The notes under the pieces were generated by a model. It was not told the origin of the DNA, ran no database searches, and saw only the letters and a list, made by a program, of their open reading frames with translations. The position numbers and the translations under genes were made by a program. Of a stretch of DNA of 64,000 nt, positions 9,907 through 23,109 are shown piece by piece. The DNA comes from Dysidea avara (taxonomy: Eukaryota; Porifera; Demospongiae; Dictyoceratida; Dysideidae). How positions within the stretch are numbered: position 1 is the first letter of the stretch; each line of letters opens with the position of its first letter. The stretch is from contig NC_089279.1 in the NCBI RefSeq assembly GCF_963678975.1, positions 33,072,660 to 33,136,659 on the forward strand. Reading direction: 5' to 3'.

Positions 9907-12900
9907 ACGTGTGTGTGCGTTAGTGTGTGTGTGCATGTGTGTGTGTGTGTGCACGTGTGTGCATGTGTGTGTGTGCGTGCATGTGTGTGTGTGGCACGCA
10001 CGTGTGTGTGCATGCAGATACACTCATGTGTGCACTTTTGTGCGCATGTGCATGCATGTGTGTGTGTGTGCGTGCACGTGTGTGTGCGTGCACGTGTGTG
10101 TGCGTGCACGTGTGTGTGCTAGTACATGTGTCCCTGAACACTGAGTAGCTACAGACTGTTATATACATGCATACCTCAGTCTAATCAACCCATCAGTTAT
10201 TCCACCTTTTTTTCTTCCCTCCTCATCCAATAACACTCCAGAGTTAGTCATCAAGGCAGGGTGCTCTATCAAGCTACCTGTACCCCCTAGTGACACAGCA
10301 AGTGATATCAGCTTTACACCCTGCATGTCATAAATAACAAAGCTAATATTCTCAACAGAATACCAATGGCGGATCCAGGATGGGGCATTTGGGGCAAATG
10401 CCCCCCCTCCTTGTGGAGGAGCCAGCCATACTTCTGATTAAAATACCATAACTACTAAACTTTGTCAGGCCAAAATCGGTTTATCAACTCATGAAAATAT
10501 GCACATTCTCTAGTATTACGAAACCAAAGTGAACCAGTCAAACTTATTAACTGTAAAATAGTCACCCAGCACCTTCGTGCGTATTAAGCGCCTCCAAAAA
10601 TAATTATCGTGTTGCTGTTTAAGACATTCAGAGCCTTTTAAACCGCTATAAAGACTTCACAACCATCTGAAAAGGCCTAAGTTGCAAAGATCAACAGTGA
10701 GATACCACTAAAAGATGATTATTTGCTGCTTCAAAAATGCAACACTGAAATAGAGAATCTGGTTCTCCCCAACCATCTACAACTTACACTGTTTGTGCCC
10801 CTCCCCTTGCTAGCTCCTGGATCCGCCCCTGAATACTGATTGAATATGATACTTAGTATTCTACAGTACAAATGACTTGTGATTGAATTGTTAGCTTGCA
10901 AACTCCATAAACATAGCTAGCATGATAGCATGATACCTCCATTATGAACTCTTGATGATACTGATATAAGGCAAAGTCTTCCATACATACCCATGTAATT
11001 GATCTATTCAGCAAAACAAATCTTAGATGGCTTCAAAAGCCACTTACCACCATCCACAACACATCTGATACTACATGGCCACACACATTCATGTATTTCA
11101 AACCATAAATGGATGTACCTTTATGCAAATAACATTATAGGTATGAGATCACCTCATGATAATTATCATGTCTACATTAAATAGTTCCCAAAACACAGCA
11201 AAGATGTAGATTTTGTTTGACCTCATCCCATAGGTCATATTCACCTCATTGTATAAAGTATGTCCTGCATTAAGTAATATCTAATGCAGTGAACTAGTTA
11301 TGTAATATCAATGATTTTATTCTTACACACCTCTACTAGTTTACTGCCAACTTCCTTTCCTCCAACTACTTCAAATGATGTCATTCCACTGAAATGCTTC
11401 ATTTGTTTCTTGGCAATTGTGTGGTGAGGATGAGACTCAAGTCCTGGGTAGAACACTGCCTCTACCTGCAAGGTGAAGTGAATGGTAGAAATAGATCACC
11501 GACACATGTACATAGTACAAAAATAATTTGTTATAGGTGAGCTAAATATTTGTTCCAACAGCGATGTTGCAGAGAAGGTTCCAGATCCCTCTTTTGGTAC
11601 ATGTCTACCACATAGCGAGAATTTTTTTTAGGAGGAAATTTTTCATGGATTGCCACTATTGTTGTTTCTTGAGGATCTTTTGTGCATATAATACTCAGAT
11701 AATGCCAAAATTTTGAGGGGGAAAATTTTTGTAGATAGCTACTAATCCACAAAAATTGCAGAAAAAATCTCCCTTTAAAAATCCCACTATAAAGGATCAA
11801 GTTACCACTGCACAGTTGTAATGTATAACAGTATATACAAGCTTTGGCCTTTATACAGTGGGATAGCACTTACAATTTTGTACATAGAGTTGGGAGGTAT
11901 TTAGTTAACAATAAAGGTACTTTTTGGATACCAAACTGGTTTTTTTACAATACTGAAATACCAATTTTTTTTATGCAGCAATTAAAGTTTTTTGTTGTTG
12001 TTTAGCAGCCCATACACAACAGGCAGACCTGTTACAGACCTGCCACAGAGCACTGTAATTTCTCAAGCATCTGCAACAGATCTGTTTTAAACAACATAAT
12101 ATAGTATTCACAGAGTTGGCTCCAATTTACACTACCTGTTGAAACCATGTGAAAACTCTGTGGGATGGTATGGTGTGTAGTGATACTGTAATGATATAGG
12201 GTGTGTAGTTTCTGTAGTGATACGGTACTCATTTAGTCTTTTAGATGAATATTGTAAACTGTTGAATACCCAAAAAAGAAAGTTATGTAGAGCAATTCTG
12301 GCTTTCCTCAGGATAGCAGAATCCTTGACAAAGCTGTCTTTACTAGTAAGCTAGTAACGTGGTAGACTGAAATCCTTGTACATCTTTCTAGATATTATAG
12401 GGCTTAGTTGCAGAAGTTTACACTAAGATGCGTGAAAGCTAAACATTTGGTTTTGACACATGAAGTGTATGCTTTTTCAGTTAAAATTGTAATTTGATAG
12501 GTTTATTGGAAAAGCCTCTCAATTACATATCAGGCTGAAATGTTAGTAACCTGCTAAAGGAAGTTTGAAAATGATACGAATGGTACATGTTTTGCCAAGA
12601 CAATGTCACACAATATAACATACTACGTGACATTGAATGTACATATCACCCAAATGAAGAACGTTGATTGATACACCCTAAACTATGTATAGTGAATATA
12701 ACTTTGCTGTATGATATGTTGGTACTACCATCATGGATGACTCCCTACTCAGTAATAGTTCTTTTAGTGCTACCTTTAGACATTCCATCTGTTTTCTACA
12801 GATAGTTCTTTGAAAAGAAAAGAATCAAGCATACGGGCTCTTTGTGTAGGACTGAAATTTGCCTATATACTGTATTATCTCAATGGTTGTGTATACTTTG

Positions 12901-15900
12901 CACAAGCCATAATTTGTGTATTATGTTTTAAAAGTCTGTAGTGACTCTACAGCTCTGTAACAAGTCTGTATCGGACCTAATTTCCGTGCTGCAGCAGACA
13001 TGTGGCAGCTATATAGTAGTTTCAAATACAGACTTGTCATCAGCTTGAAATAGGGCCTACTGTAACCGGCCTGTAACATATCTGCCTGTTCCATATGGGA
13101 GTGGCCATACATGAATACAAGCCCCACACAGATGCAGACAAGCAAGTATAACTGTAGCAGTATATTCACCAGCTTTATGCTGGTTTGTTACTATTGGGTA
13201 CTTCTAACCATATTTTGTAGTAATTTTATTCGTAAAACTATACTAATAACACAGGTGTGGGTGCATGTAAGTACAAATCATAATGTATCTAACTTTTAGT
13301 GAGTGAAGTATTTTTTTCAATACCATACTGTTCCTCAAAAATGCAATACTGCCCATCTCTAATTTAAAAATATAATATGATTTGTTTAATCTAGTATGTG
13401 ATATCAAGTGAAAATTTTTTACTCTTACTTTTGGATGTTTCTCTAGAAATCTTGCAATAGCTAATGTATTTGAAGAATGTCGTTCCATTCTAATCGGAAG
13501 TGTCTTTAAACTTCTATGAAGTATGAACGCATCAGACGGCGACTGTCAGATAACAAACACTAAACAGCACTTCATCATTACACCATCAGTTCTTACTAAA
13601 CTAGATCCTAATAGCACCAAATACCAGTGTGCATTCTTATATAACTCCTTATTACAAAATGAGAGGCATCCGGCTGTTATATCAGAATGGCCACCAGTGT
13701 ACTTTGTGCTAAAAAACAGTATTTAAATACAGTAGAACTTTCATCTGTTGTTCTTACCAACTGTGTAGTGATATATGTATTCCATATTTCAGTGGTTGCT
13801 GCACATATACTGATCCAAATGTGCCATCAACTACAGTTATTAACTGAGGATGATGTTCAGCTAACTTGCCAAATGATTCCAGATCCGGAATTGACATCTT
13901 GGGGTTGCAGGGGGTTTCAATATACACCATCTAATAGTGGACAATCTAAACACACACATATGTATCAGGCAGTGGAGTGGGCCAAACTTTGAAAAAAAAA
14001 ATTTCACAGTGGCAATTGTAGTTCACATAGACATAGATTTCATTCTGAAGAGGTCTGAGGCATGCTCCAGGGCTGTTGTAGAATGATTGACTGCTCTATT
14101 AGAGTATCTCGATCTTCAATTTGTTACAGGGAGCCATGGTCCCCATTTCCACTGCCTAAGAGCTAGCTAGCTTGCTAATTATTAAGTAAACACATTGTGG
14201 CATTTTGCTTTTAGTATTGGTAAGATTGCAATGAGCCATTTTCTTCTTAGCCCACTTTAATGTCAGGGAAAAAGTCAGACATGAACAGTATGGCTAGGTA
14301 TGGCTATTACTGCTACATATGTGAGTACTTGATCATAATCATTGTGTCAGCTCAATGAACTAGTGCAGCTAAACAGACACCCTACCTTAGTGTTTGGCTT
14401 GATGGTTTTTTCAAATGCTTCAACACTTTCATTGCTGTCAACCCAAGTGACTTCAATATTGTTGCCTGTTAGTATATCCTCAACTACTTTAATAGCTCCA
14501 GCATAAATGGGAAACTGACAGACCTGTGAATACAGAGTGACACTTTGTAAATTATTATTCAGTCTAATATTATATACTGTATACCATTATCCAGACCTGT
14601 TATCTAAATACCTCAATTGTAATATATGAATGCAATGTTGTCTTTGTAAGCAAAAATGTGCTAATTAAAGGTTGTGGCACCTGTTTTGCTCATGAGTATT
14701 CATACTGTTCATTTAGGATGAATACTCGCAAACAAAGTGGATGCCACGCCCTTTAATAAGAAAGTTTTTTATTGCTCGAACTTGCACAAGATGATGTTGC
14801 ATTTGAGTGGTACCGTATTGTTCAGTTAGAGCATTACTATGTTGGTGTGCACTCTATTAGGGTAATTGAAAACCTCTATTTAGTTTTAAAATATTACTTT
14901 AATACTTTGTTCAGAACAATGGTGTTTGGATAACTGAGGGATCATAATTTATCTTCAAATGTGCACAAACTTGTAAGAGCAGTTTTAATCATACAAATCC
15001 ACTAGAGTAATATTTATAACATATCGTGTAGATATACATTAAATGTACAGACTACAGCAGAAGACACTCATTGTGCAATATGATATATAACATGCTAACA
15101 TACACTGTACACGACTACAACATAATTATGTGCACACAGAAACAAACACTACACATACTGCACAAGACAGCCTGAGATTGCTAAACCAAATATTGAACCA
15201 CCTTTGCACACACACAAATCCTCAGGGATAGTACTCTACAGGAGGCTGTAGCAAGTCTCATGGGCGAATGTGTTAGTACCTAAGGTCATATACACACACA
15301 CGCATGTGCATGCACATCAAAGCAAAAAAATCCTTTGGTTACAATAATAATGGTCAGTGAACCAGCACTGGGATAACTGTGCATTACTCAGTGCTAAGAG
15401 TCAGCACAGCTAGGCTTTAGTCTTCCCTCCCCCTTGGACTACCCAGCAAAAATTAATCCTCAGTACAGATGTCTCAGTTTCTAGGTGCAATCCTTTCCAC
15501 AGGATGGGGCACTGTAATTAAATATGCCAGTAGAGCACTCAGCTCAGCAGAGATGACGTATGCTAAGAAGCAATATCTAGCAATATCTTGGGCAGTTAGT
15601 AAACTATGCTAGTAATCTGCATAAGGCTGTACCATGCCTCATAGACAAAAGTGTAGACACCCGTAACCCCACCTGGACCTTCACCCACTGTGTGAGACAT
15701 GGACAGTTGGCACAGTTAATATTAGGTACCCATTGATGTTACAGCTGGGTGGGCTGCATCTGCAGTTGACACCAGGCCACCAGGTCTCCATTTAATAGCT
15801 GGTAGACTGGAGCAATGTGAATAAAATTTCTTATTCAAGGAAACAACAACAACAGCAACCAGGCATTGAACCTGGACTCTTTAGATAATCAGGCCGGTGT

Positions 15901-15922
15901 TCTAGCCACTTGGCTATGCTGC

Positions 15923-15993
<71 letters not shown>

Positions 15994-16164
15994 CTATACC
16001 AGATGGTCACCAGATTTCAGGAAAGTTAACATCACTAATGATATTGCTGCCATTCCTGAAGTGGTCAGTAATGTCCCTCCTTCTGCTCCCTCCAACTGAG
16101 CAATGACATCAGCACAAGCATCCGTAGTTGGATTACCAAATCTTGCATAAAAATACCCAGGTTG
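9327..16164 (-). CDS. Cys/Met-metabolism PLP enzyme (cystathionine gamma-lyase / methionine gamma-lyase family)
   Basis: Eight minus-strand exons join in phase: 16000-16164, 14386-14523, 13758-13930, 13597-13708, 13429-13542, 11331-11465, 10175-10320 and 9327-9390 (stop TAA at 9327-9329). They give about 349 residues of a fold-type I PLP lyase. Visible landmarks in order: [10 protein letters not shown] (phosphate-binding Tyr/Arg loop), TTSGMAA, FPIYAG (cofactor-stacking Tyr), [14 protein letters not shown] (pyridine-nitrogen Asp), [11 protein letters not shown] with the Schiff-base Lys codon at 13702-13704, [25 protein letters not shown] and the C-terminal LIRLSVGLEDV with substrate-carboxylate Arg. 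These enzymes cleave C-S bonds in transsulfuration or methionine catabolism in the cytosol. The N-terminal 40-60 residues must lie in an exon upstream of 16164 that I could not identify. All key residues are present, so the gene looks functional. CGL versus MGL cannot be settled here. Confidence 0.92.
9852..10130. repeat. (TG)n/(TGCG)n microsatellite
   Basis: Imperfect TG repeat with interspersed GC and CA steps, inside the last intron of the PLP-enzyme gene. Cys/Val-rich open frames here are repeat artefacts. Confidence 0.95.
10364..10831. mobile_element. GGCGGATCCAGG-type MITE (468 bp)
   Basis: The left end CAATGGCGGATCCAGGA is inverted at the right end (TCCTGGATCCGCCCCTG). Five bases AATAC flank both sides (10359-10363 and 10832-10836). 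It has no coding capacity and lies in an intron of the PLP-enzyme gene. Same family type as the elements at 26837 and 59819. Confidence 0.88.
11466..13428. other. Intron of PLP-enzyme gene
   Basis: About 2 kb between two clearly spliced exons. I see no coding segment, only AT-rich sequence and short degenerate repeats around 12000-12230 and 12940-13100. Confidence 0.7.
15500..15922 (-). mobile_element. tRNA-derived SINE
   Basis: Read on the minus strand from 15922, a tRNA-like head begins GCAGCATAGCCAAGTGG, with an A box (TAGCCAAGTGG), and about 40 bases later a B box (GGTTCAATGCC). A (GTT)n-type linker and a body with CATTGCTCCAGTCTACCAGC follow, then a duplicated-looking segment ending in GTTACGGGTGTC. 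The body resembles conserved-core SINEs of marine invertebrates, though I cannot name the subfamily. The left limit is approximate. It abuts a (CA)n tract at 15923-15992 and lies in the intron just 3' of the first visible PLP-enzyme exon. Confidence 0.75.
15923..15992. repeat. (CA)n microsatellite
   Basis: Uninterrupted CA dinucleotide tract between the SINE and the PLP-enzyme exon at 16000-16164, only 8 bp from the exon's 3' splice border on the minus strand. Confidence 0.98.
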
Positions 16165-16269
16165 CTATAGCAACAAAACCTTCACCAAAAATAATAGAAT
16201 TCCATTAGCAACAAAGATAGGCCTGACTCAAAATGCTATCAGGAATTTCCCAAATTTTAAAACCTATTG

Positions 16270-16550
16270 TGCTCTTCAGAGTTCCTGTTATGTTTGCATT
16301 ATGCTCCTAGGTCAACAACATTCCTTAAAATTGTCTTGGAATATTTTAATCAGTGAATGCTCTATTAGAGTATCTGACTGCAAAGTGACTGTTCTATTAG
16401 AGGTATTAGTACAGTGCAGTTTGCATTTTCCACTGACTGCTCTATATATTTTCATGGAATTAAGCTCCATAGTTGAAATATCCACCCAATATGCTAGTAT
16501 TACGCTGGCATAGTATTCCAGCCTATTATGCTTTTTATTATGCTGGCATA
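16270..16550 (+). repeat. Interspersed repeat with CTCTATTAGAG motifs
   Basis: This block matches the reverse complement of about 58380-58700: GCATTATGCTC, ATTTTAATCAGTGAATGC, the CTCTATTAGAG motif, TTTCCACTGACTGCTCTAT and GGCATAGTATTCCAGCCTATTATGC occur in the same order in both. Part of it recurs at about 17280-17520. It looks like a non-autonomous transposon family. Termini are not resolved and there is no coding sequence. Confidence 0.75.
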
Positions 16551-17030
16551 TTTGACCTAAAAATTATTGTTTTTCTAACCAGTTATGTGTCAGAGGTGGT
16601 TGGACACACCTTTAAAAAATAATGTCTCTAAAACAAATTACACAAAATTTTATTGAGAAGGACAATATGTCAAACTCAGCATAATGCAATGAAGCATCAT
16701 GGTTCTGTTATAAATACATTATACGTGACAAGTCTGGTGAAGTTGTATATACCAAACCTCAATTTAATAAATTCCAAGTACTCTCTAACAACCCCCATTG
16801 TTTTTCAGTTGTGTATTGAGGGTCATGTGAAATACCAAATAAAACAATACGGCAATATATTCACAGTAGGTGGTGCTTAGAGCATGTCCAATCTCCTCTG
16901 GTTATGTGTAGTCTAGACTCCTCCTCTTGGCACAGTGCTTATCGATCAGAGATTGTATTATATGAATATTTTACACAGGTTGTCTACACTAATGCACACG
17001 ACCAAAAAATGTACTAAATTTCTGGTAATG

Positions 17031-17153
17031 GATGGTAGGTTAATGGTAAAAATTTTAATAACGACATTTCAGGTGAATTATGTGCCAAGACCAAGCGGCA
17101 CAAAAATTCACCTGAATTGTTGTTATTAAAATTTTTACCATTAACCTACCATC
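17031..17153. repeat. 49-bp-arm inverted repeat
   Basis: Arms 17031-17079 and 17105-17153 are inverted copies with very few mismatches around a 25-base spacer. The outer end reads GATGGTAGGTTAATGGTAAA. It directly abuts a GC-richer lysine/alanine-coding stretch at 17154-17230 (minus strand). Probably a small foldback or MITE. Confidence 0.9.
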
Positions 17154-18089
17154 ACAGCCATTTCTTGGCCGCCACCTTGGATTTCACATCTTTTTTCACC
17201 ATGGCCTTTTTGGGGGCCGCACCTTTTTTTTACAGCTTGGCTGTTTTTGATTAGATAAGATTTACAGCTACGTTCTGAAGAGAAGATTAGTAGTAAAGAT
17301 CGATATACTCTAATAGAACAGTCACCGCATGTTGAAATATCCTAATAGAACATTCACAGATGCATTAGATACTCTAATAGAGCAGTCAAGACAATTTTAT
17401 ATAGGCATATTTGGAGCATAATGGGACATAACTGGGCATAATTTGAGCATAATAGGGGAAATTTTGGAGTATTACTCAAAAGCATAATAGGCAATTTCAA
17501 AAGCATAATAGGCTCAGGCCTAATTCTGTTTCTCACCATTATTTTGTTGATCATGTAATTGTCCATAATCACAATGCTCTGCTAGGGAATAGAGATCAAT
17601 TATGAAATATTGACTGATTTGCCTTCTGAAAAGGAACATCCATTTTATTACCACACCTGGTCACTATACCTAGCTAACTGGTAAAGAATCTAAATGGGTA
17701 GCTAATGTAACAACAACATAGTCCTGTATATCCTATTCCTCAGTGTGACATGTACACTTGGAGGTACATAAGTGTTACCCCTGAGGAATATAATATATAT
17801 ATATATATATGGTTTGATTCATGTAACTAGGGGGATACTAAAAGAGATTGACAGCTTACTAGTGTTAGACAGCTACATAACCTAATAGTGAATGCAAGAT
17901 TACATGCAATGTACATGTGGATTTTACCAAGGATTTGCAAAATTTACTTGCACAAAATCAAATTAAACTAATCTATATGTAAAGACCAACTTGAAAACTA
18001 TGTATATATATATGTAGCTATAACTCATGATCTGTCAGTTTTATCTTTCGCATATATACGTTACTGTGGAATACAACTTCTCTGTTCTA

Positions 18090-18250
18090 GCATTTATTAT
18101 GCTCTAATAGAGCAGTCACAGCATTCTTCAGAGGAGCGGTGTAGCAAGCTATGTATGTAGTAATAGATATAGTTGGTGGAGGGCAGCTATTGTCAGCAGG
18201 TACTTACCATTTTCTTTTTTTTTTTGTCTTCGACTTACAACTAGGCCATG
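18090..18250 (-). repeat. Interspersed repeat shared with 59886-60030
   Basis: The reverse complement matches 59886-60030: GTC..AGAC, an A-rich run, CTGCTGACAATAG, CACCAACTA, GTTTGCTACACTGCTCCTC-like sequence and GTGACTGCTCTATTAGAG. At 59819-60099 this sequence is the inside of a MITE with target duplications, so this is probably a decayed relative. Confidence 0.7.
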
Positions 18251-18259
18251 GTATCACCA

Positions 18260-19872
18260 AGCTAGATCCCCAGCCCCTTTTAAATAAAGGTGTCTCCACC
18301 ACCACTAACTGATAATGTTATATACTTGTATGCTGAATGATCTTCAGTGGAGTAGTTAGGAACAACACAAAATGAATATAAAATTATTGTATTTTTAACT
18401 TCACATGCCTGTAGATAGTAAATTGTGGAGGTAATGCAGGCTATGTTATGTACATTCGTACAACTATTTTACAATCCCTTACTAATTGCTATTACCTAAA
18501 AATCACCAAGTGTTCAGTTCCTCCCATGTCGTGTCAATCAATCAGTTCAAAGTTTAAGTTTAGTAAAATTAAGGAGCATGATCACATGCACGTAATTCCA
18601 TTGCAGAGCTATAAATTTACCTATGCATTTGAGATGTACAGTTTTTTAGTTATTGCCCTAAAAATTACATTGTTTCTTAGATTAAGAACTTTAATATTAG
18701 AAGTATAATAATATTGATATGAAAAGTGTTTTATGACTTTCACACAAAATATACAATTCTCACATTATGATCACAAACCCTGCAAGAAGGTTAGTTTAAG
18801 CACATGTGTAATACTCCACTGAGCAAACTACTATTAGAATCACTCTTATTATAACTCAGCATCAGAAGAAGAGAGTACAACACACTATTACAGCTTATTT
18901 TATACTAACAGTCACAAAGGTTAAGGTTACAATGTCAGGCTGGAAATAACAGGTTTACAATAACAGATAGACAACGTGAATTGGTATAATAATTATGCCC
19001 TGTGGTTTGATTTCCATGGCAACAAAAAAGCATGAATTTTCTACGGAAATACTTGGCCTAGAAAGAATCATGGCTGCCTTAAAATATTTGCCATATTCAA
19101 ATGGTGCATTGGACTTATCATCTTTTATGGACTCTTGATATCATCAAGAGCTATTAATTATCAATAGTGAAAACCAACCATACAGCATAGTTTAGGTGTA
19201 TGGGCAGGTGAAATTAGAGCATAACTTTAGATCAGAAATGGCTTTGACAAACAATAATTAATTAATTTCTTAGACCAATACGTTTAACTTTGGTACCACG
19301 TTACCATTAACAATGTAAATAATGCCTCAGGAAGGTAAAGACAAAAATTAGAAATTTTCGATATAAAATGGTTGTAAAGGTCACCAAAAGTCATTGGCAC
19401 TAAAGTGACTAAACCCAAAAATAAGGGATTGAGTACAGTATCTGCATGTGCCAAGTTTGAACCTTTTCAATCAAAAAATTAAAATCACCAATAATATGTG
19501 AGCTATGCCGTTCTACTATTACTTTTAGAATTAATAATGTTGGTATAATTATATAGGGGCATGTGTATAACTTGCTAAGTACATAGATCTCACATAATCA
19601 ACTATATTACACCTGGTTTAATGCCACACTTACTCGATTTCAAGAATAAGGTCTTAAACATTAATCATTTTCAAGCATCAAGTGCATGTTGGTCGATTTT
19701 TGAATAGTCCCTGAATGGATTTTGGAACTGAAGTAATAAACACTGCGGTGTTTAACCCAAGTAAATATGGTATATTTACAGTATTGTGGAAATGAACCTG
19801 TGAAAAATTTCACATAACACACATCCTATATACATCATGATAGCACAAATATGACATAGTATTGTAGGTCTT
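18260..19872. other. Intergenic, nothing recognised
   Basis: AT-rich sequence between the 5' side of the PLP-enzyme gene and the 3' end of the adhesion-GPCR gene. The missing N-terminal PLP-enzyme exon and both genes' UTRs presumably lie between 16165 and 19872. I see no convincing exon or repeat structure. Confidence 0.5.
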
Positions 19873-21525
19873 CTAAACATCAGTACATTGAATCTTGATG
19901 TTCCCATTATGATATTGTCCACCTTCAACCTTGATATCAACATCATGATGTTCACTGCCTGACTGTGGACTAAACTCTTTTTCAGAAAAATTATTGCAAT
20001 CAGGTTTATCTACAGACTGTGACTGGTTTGTTCCATTGCTTAGATTTCTAGTTTTCTTTGAGGTTACTAAATTACAACGCACAATACAACTATGTGACAT
20101 GTAGACTGTGTCCATATGTACCTTCTCTAATCACTTTCTTTGACATATATGGACTGCGACCCTAAAAATAACACATACTTTACTTCTGTGACCATAACGT
20201 AATTGTTCTTACAGTAAAAACAGTTGAAGTTGGTTCTTTGAAGCCAAATATTTTCTTGATCCTTGCTCTCACCTTTAAAATCAGTTTTTTTTGTCATTTA
20301 GCGCATCATGTACTTGTGACTGGATTTGTGAAAAGGGGTCTACCACACACATCCAATTCTGGAAGACCGTAATTTAGTGTTCAAGAAACATATAAACCTC
20401 CATTCATTTAGCTATGTTGGTGCTCAATACTGACCAAATGTGAAGTCAATATCTTTTTCCAATCTGAAGTTATGAATCGTCAAAGTTGGTAATATGGTTG
20501 TCAGTGTAAGACCCATTTTCACAAATCCAGTCATTTTATGTTCACACCTTGTCATTTCTGATTACATGAAAACTGAGAAGAAATAGCCCCTATTAAATAC
20601 ACATGTGTAACATTTCCAGTAATGTGTTATAACATTACCTGTAAGGAATTCAGTACAGTAAATAACCAAGCAAATACACTAGTATTTTTATTTACTGCCA
20701 GCAAACCAAATACCCAAGTCAGTCCAAGTAGTGGTAACAGTACAACAGTTGCTTTAAGCAGTGACCTATAGAGTGTACAAAAGCAGTTAGTCAAAGAAAA
20801 ATGCTCAATCTACAGTAAAGAGGAATATACCAAAAGAATTCCTCAAAACAATCAATCAATACTTCAAGCTAAGGAGACGGATTTGACATACATAACTCAG
20901 CTTCTACACACAAAAATAATCAAACTTGTGTTTTTATCACAATTGGATGGCCTCATAAACTACCATATATACTATACTCTATGTCCTTTCTTCAGAAGTA
21001 ACAAGTTTGTGACTTTTCTCAGATGCTATGAAACTCATTAGAGGTTTGGTACCATTCAAGGACCATGGCTTTTTTGGAGTGATGTTTAGCAGTAAGCTTA
21101 GGAGGGCTCCAATTAAGGGTCTTGCAGACTGAAAACTGGATCTTTGCCTTCAGTCATTTTTGGCTATCATGTGCAATATTACTACATGTACAAAAGTTGC
21201 TCAAAACAGGCATATTTTTGGAACCAGAAACTTATACACCAGTTAATAAACAGTCAAATACTTTCATTAGCATAGCATTAGACATTACAATACAATGATC
21301 ACTTGAGATCATCATATCTACTGACGATGTTTTGTTGTGAGTTGAAGCTGAGTTTTTCCAAACCAGTTACAAATGTACATTTACATAACTAACTTTACAA
21401 CAGCAATTCTTTTGGCTGTATCAGCTCTCATTTTCTGTGATTTGGTCTTGTATAACACATAAAACACCATGAACAGGATAACAGTGTTCACCTGAATACA
21501 AAGAAGTAGACCCTGGTTAAACACA

Positions 21526-21624
<99 letters not shown>

Positions 21625-22503
21625 GCAAGAGAGTATCGGCTCAATATACATACGTAACAATTACCATTGCGAATAGTTGCATAACAATTAGTCCTAAATA
21701 TGTAAGCAGTGCAATACAATTTTTCTTAAATCTCAACTTCTGATCAGCAAACTTTTAATGTGATTGCTCTATATATTACAATAATGAGTGTTCTATTAGA
21801 GTATTTGAACACCATGAAAATTAATGTTTTTCTGTAATTTTGCAGAGTTATGGAGTATTCATTTGATGTTCTCCATAGATTCAGAAAACTGTGGCTTCAC
21901 TGTTTTAGCCATTTACCAAGCCAATTTGGCAATTAAAACATCATTAGCATTAGCTTGAGACAATTTCAATACATAAAATGTTTCAATCATTTAAATGACC
22001 AGTTTTGCTTTCTCATGCTTAAATTTGTTCTTACGGTAACAATAAGAAGCATAGGTCCTGCAAATGCCCAAATAGTTCCATCATCAGTGGATATCCAGCA
22101 ACTAGAGAGAAGAGAAACTTGTTACATTGTGCTAAGCAGTACGTTGTTCCTTACAATTCATCAGTTCCATAGTGATCATGAGCTATTCCAACTGAAATAG
22201 CCACAATTGGTACAGGAATACCTTCAGAAATATAAACACTGCATGTTAATAATTCCTTGGTTGAGACAGGAACAGAAAGAGAAACAGTTGAAAATGGCTG
22301 ATATATGTAATCACTTTATACAGGTTGAATTTTACATTACCATTCAGTCATTTGATAAAATGATTGAAATACTCTTACAGCATACCATAATATTTGAGCA
22401 GATAACAATTTGATGAAGAGAGTGGGCCAGCTAGTCACTACGTATATTAATTGACTCATGCACAATAATCATTCTTTTGAAAATGAAGATTGCAGCTAGA
22501 ACC

Positions 22504-22555
<52 letters not shown>

Positions 22556-23109
22556 TGTGGTGCATGCATGCTTGTGTGTGCGTGTGTGTGGGTTACTTAC
22601 CCCATCCGAAAATAAAATACAGCTTCTTTTTTGTGAAAAATCCCAAGTTAAACACTTTAACTAGAAATACATAAAGTAAGATTCCTTCACACAACATCCA
22701 ACTGAATACTGCAGTAAATAAGTAGTGCAAGAGAGCAGCCACAACTGTACACACGACCTGTGGTCAAATGATTACAGCTAAACACCAACAATAATTTTTA
22801 TTGCTTACTTTGTTGTAAGTGCCACTTTCAATTCCACCAACAAACACAAGCAAGGACAACAGGAGAGCAATTGCAAGATTGAGATGAGTGAAATTATGAG
22901 TTCCTTTTAAGATTGTGTTCCTGTAGTTTATATACATACCCAATATCATTGCAATAACTGTATGTATGTATACTTTAGTAAGCCATTAATACAAACTATA
23001 TTTCACACCTGTATATTAGCAGTAAACATATAGCTATCACGGAGCAAACTATGGACACACTGCATCCAATGTATGACACTATTTTTAGAGCAGTTGCTTC
23101 CTCTTTGCT
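19873..23109 (-). CDS. Seven-transmembrane domain and cytoplasmic tail of adhesion GPCR
   Basis: Exons: 23009-23109 (TM1, ALKIVSYIGCSVSIVCSVIA), 22809-22920 (TM2, HLNLAIALLLSLLVFVGG), 22601-22757 (TM3, HYLFTAVFSWMLCEG), 22155-22221 (TM4), 22035-22101 (second extracellular loop CWIS and start of TM5), 21394-21491 (TM5, VNTVILFMVFYVL), 20639-20765 (TM6-TM7, LLPLLGLTWVFGLLA), 20548-20589, 20213-20272, 20122-20161 and 19873-20066 (tail). Junction phases agree throughout. The W-M-x-C-E-G of TM3, the CW of ECL2 and LGLTWVFG of TM6 are family B2 hallmarks. The tail ends CTDV, a class I PDZ-ligand pattern. No frameshift or stop is seen, so the receptor module appears intact. Confidence 0.93.

Noticed and set aside
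9825..10168. Cys/Val-rich and His/Thr-rich frames
   Set aside because: Products of a TG-rich microsatellite inside an intron of the PLP-enzyme gene. The same applies to 21381-21719, 22477-22674 and 31434-31762 outside real exons.
15845..15925. Functional tRNA gene
   Set aside because: A and B boxes are present but the acceptor stem pairs poorly and the tRNA-like part continues into a SINE body, so it is a SINE head.
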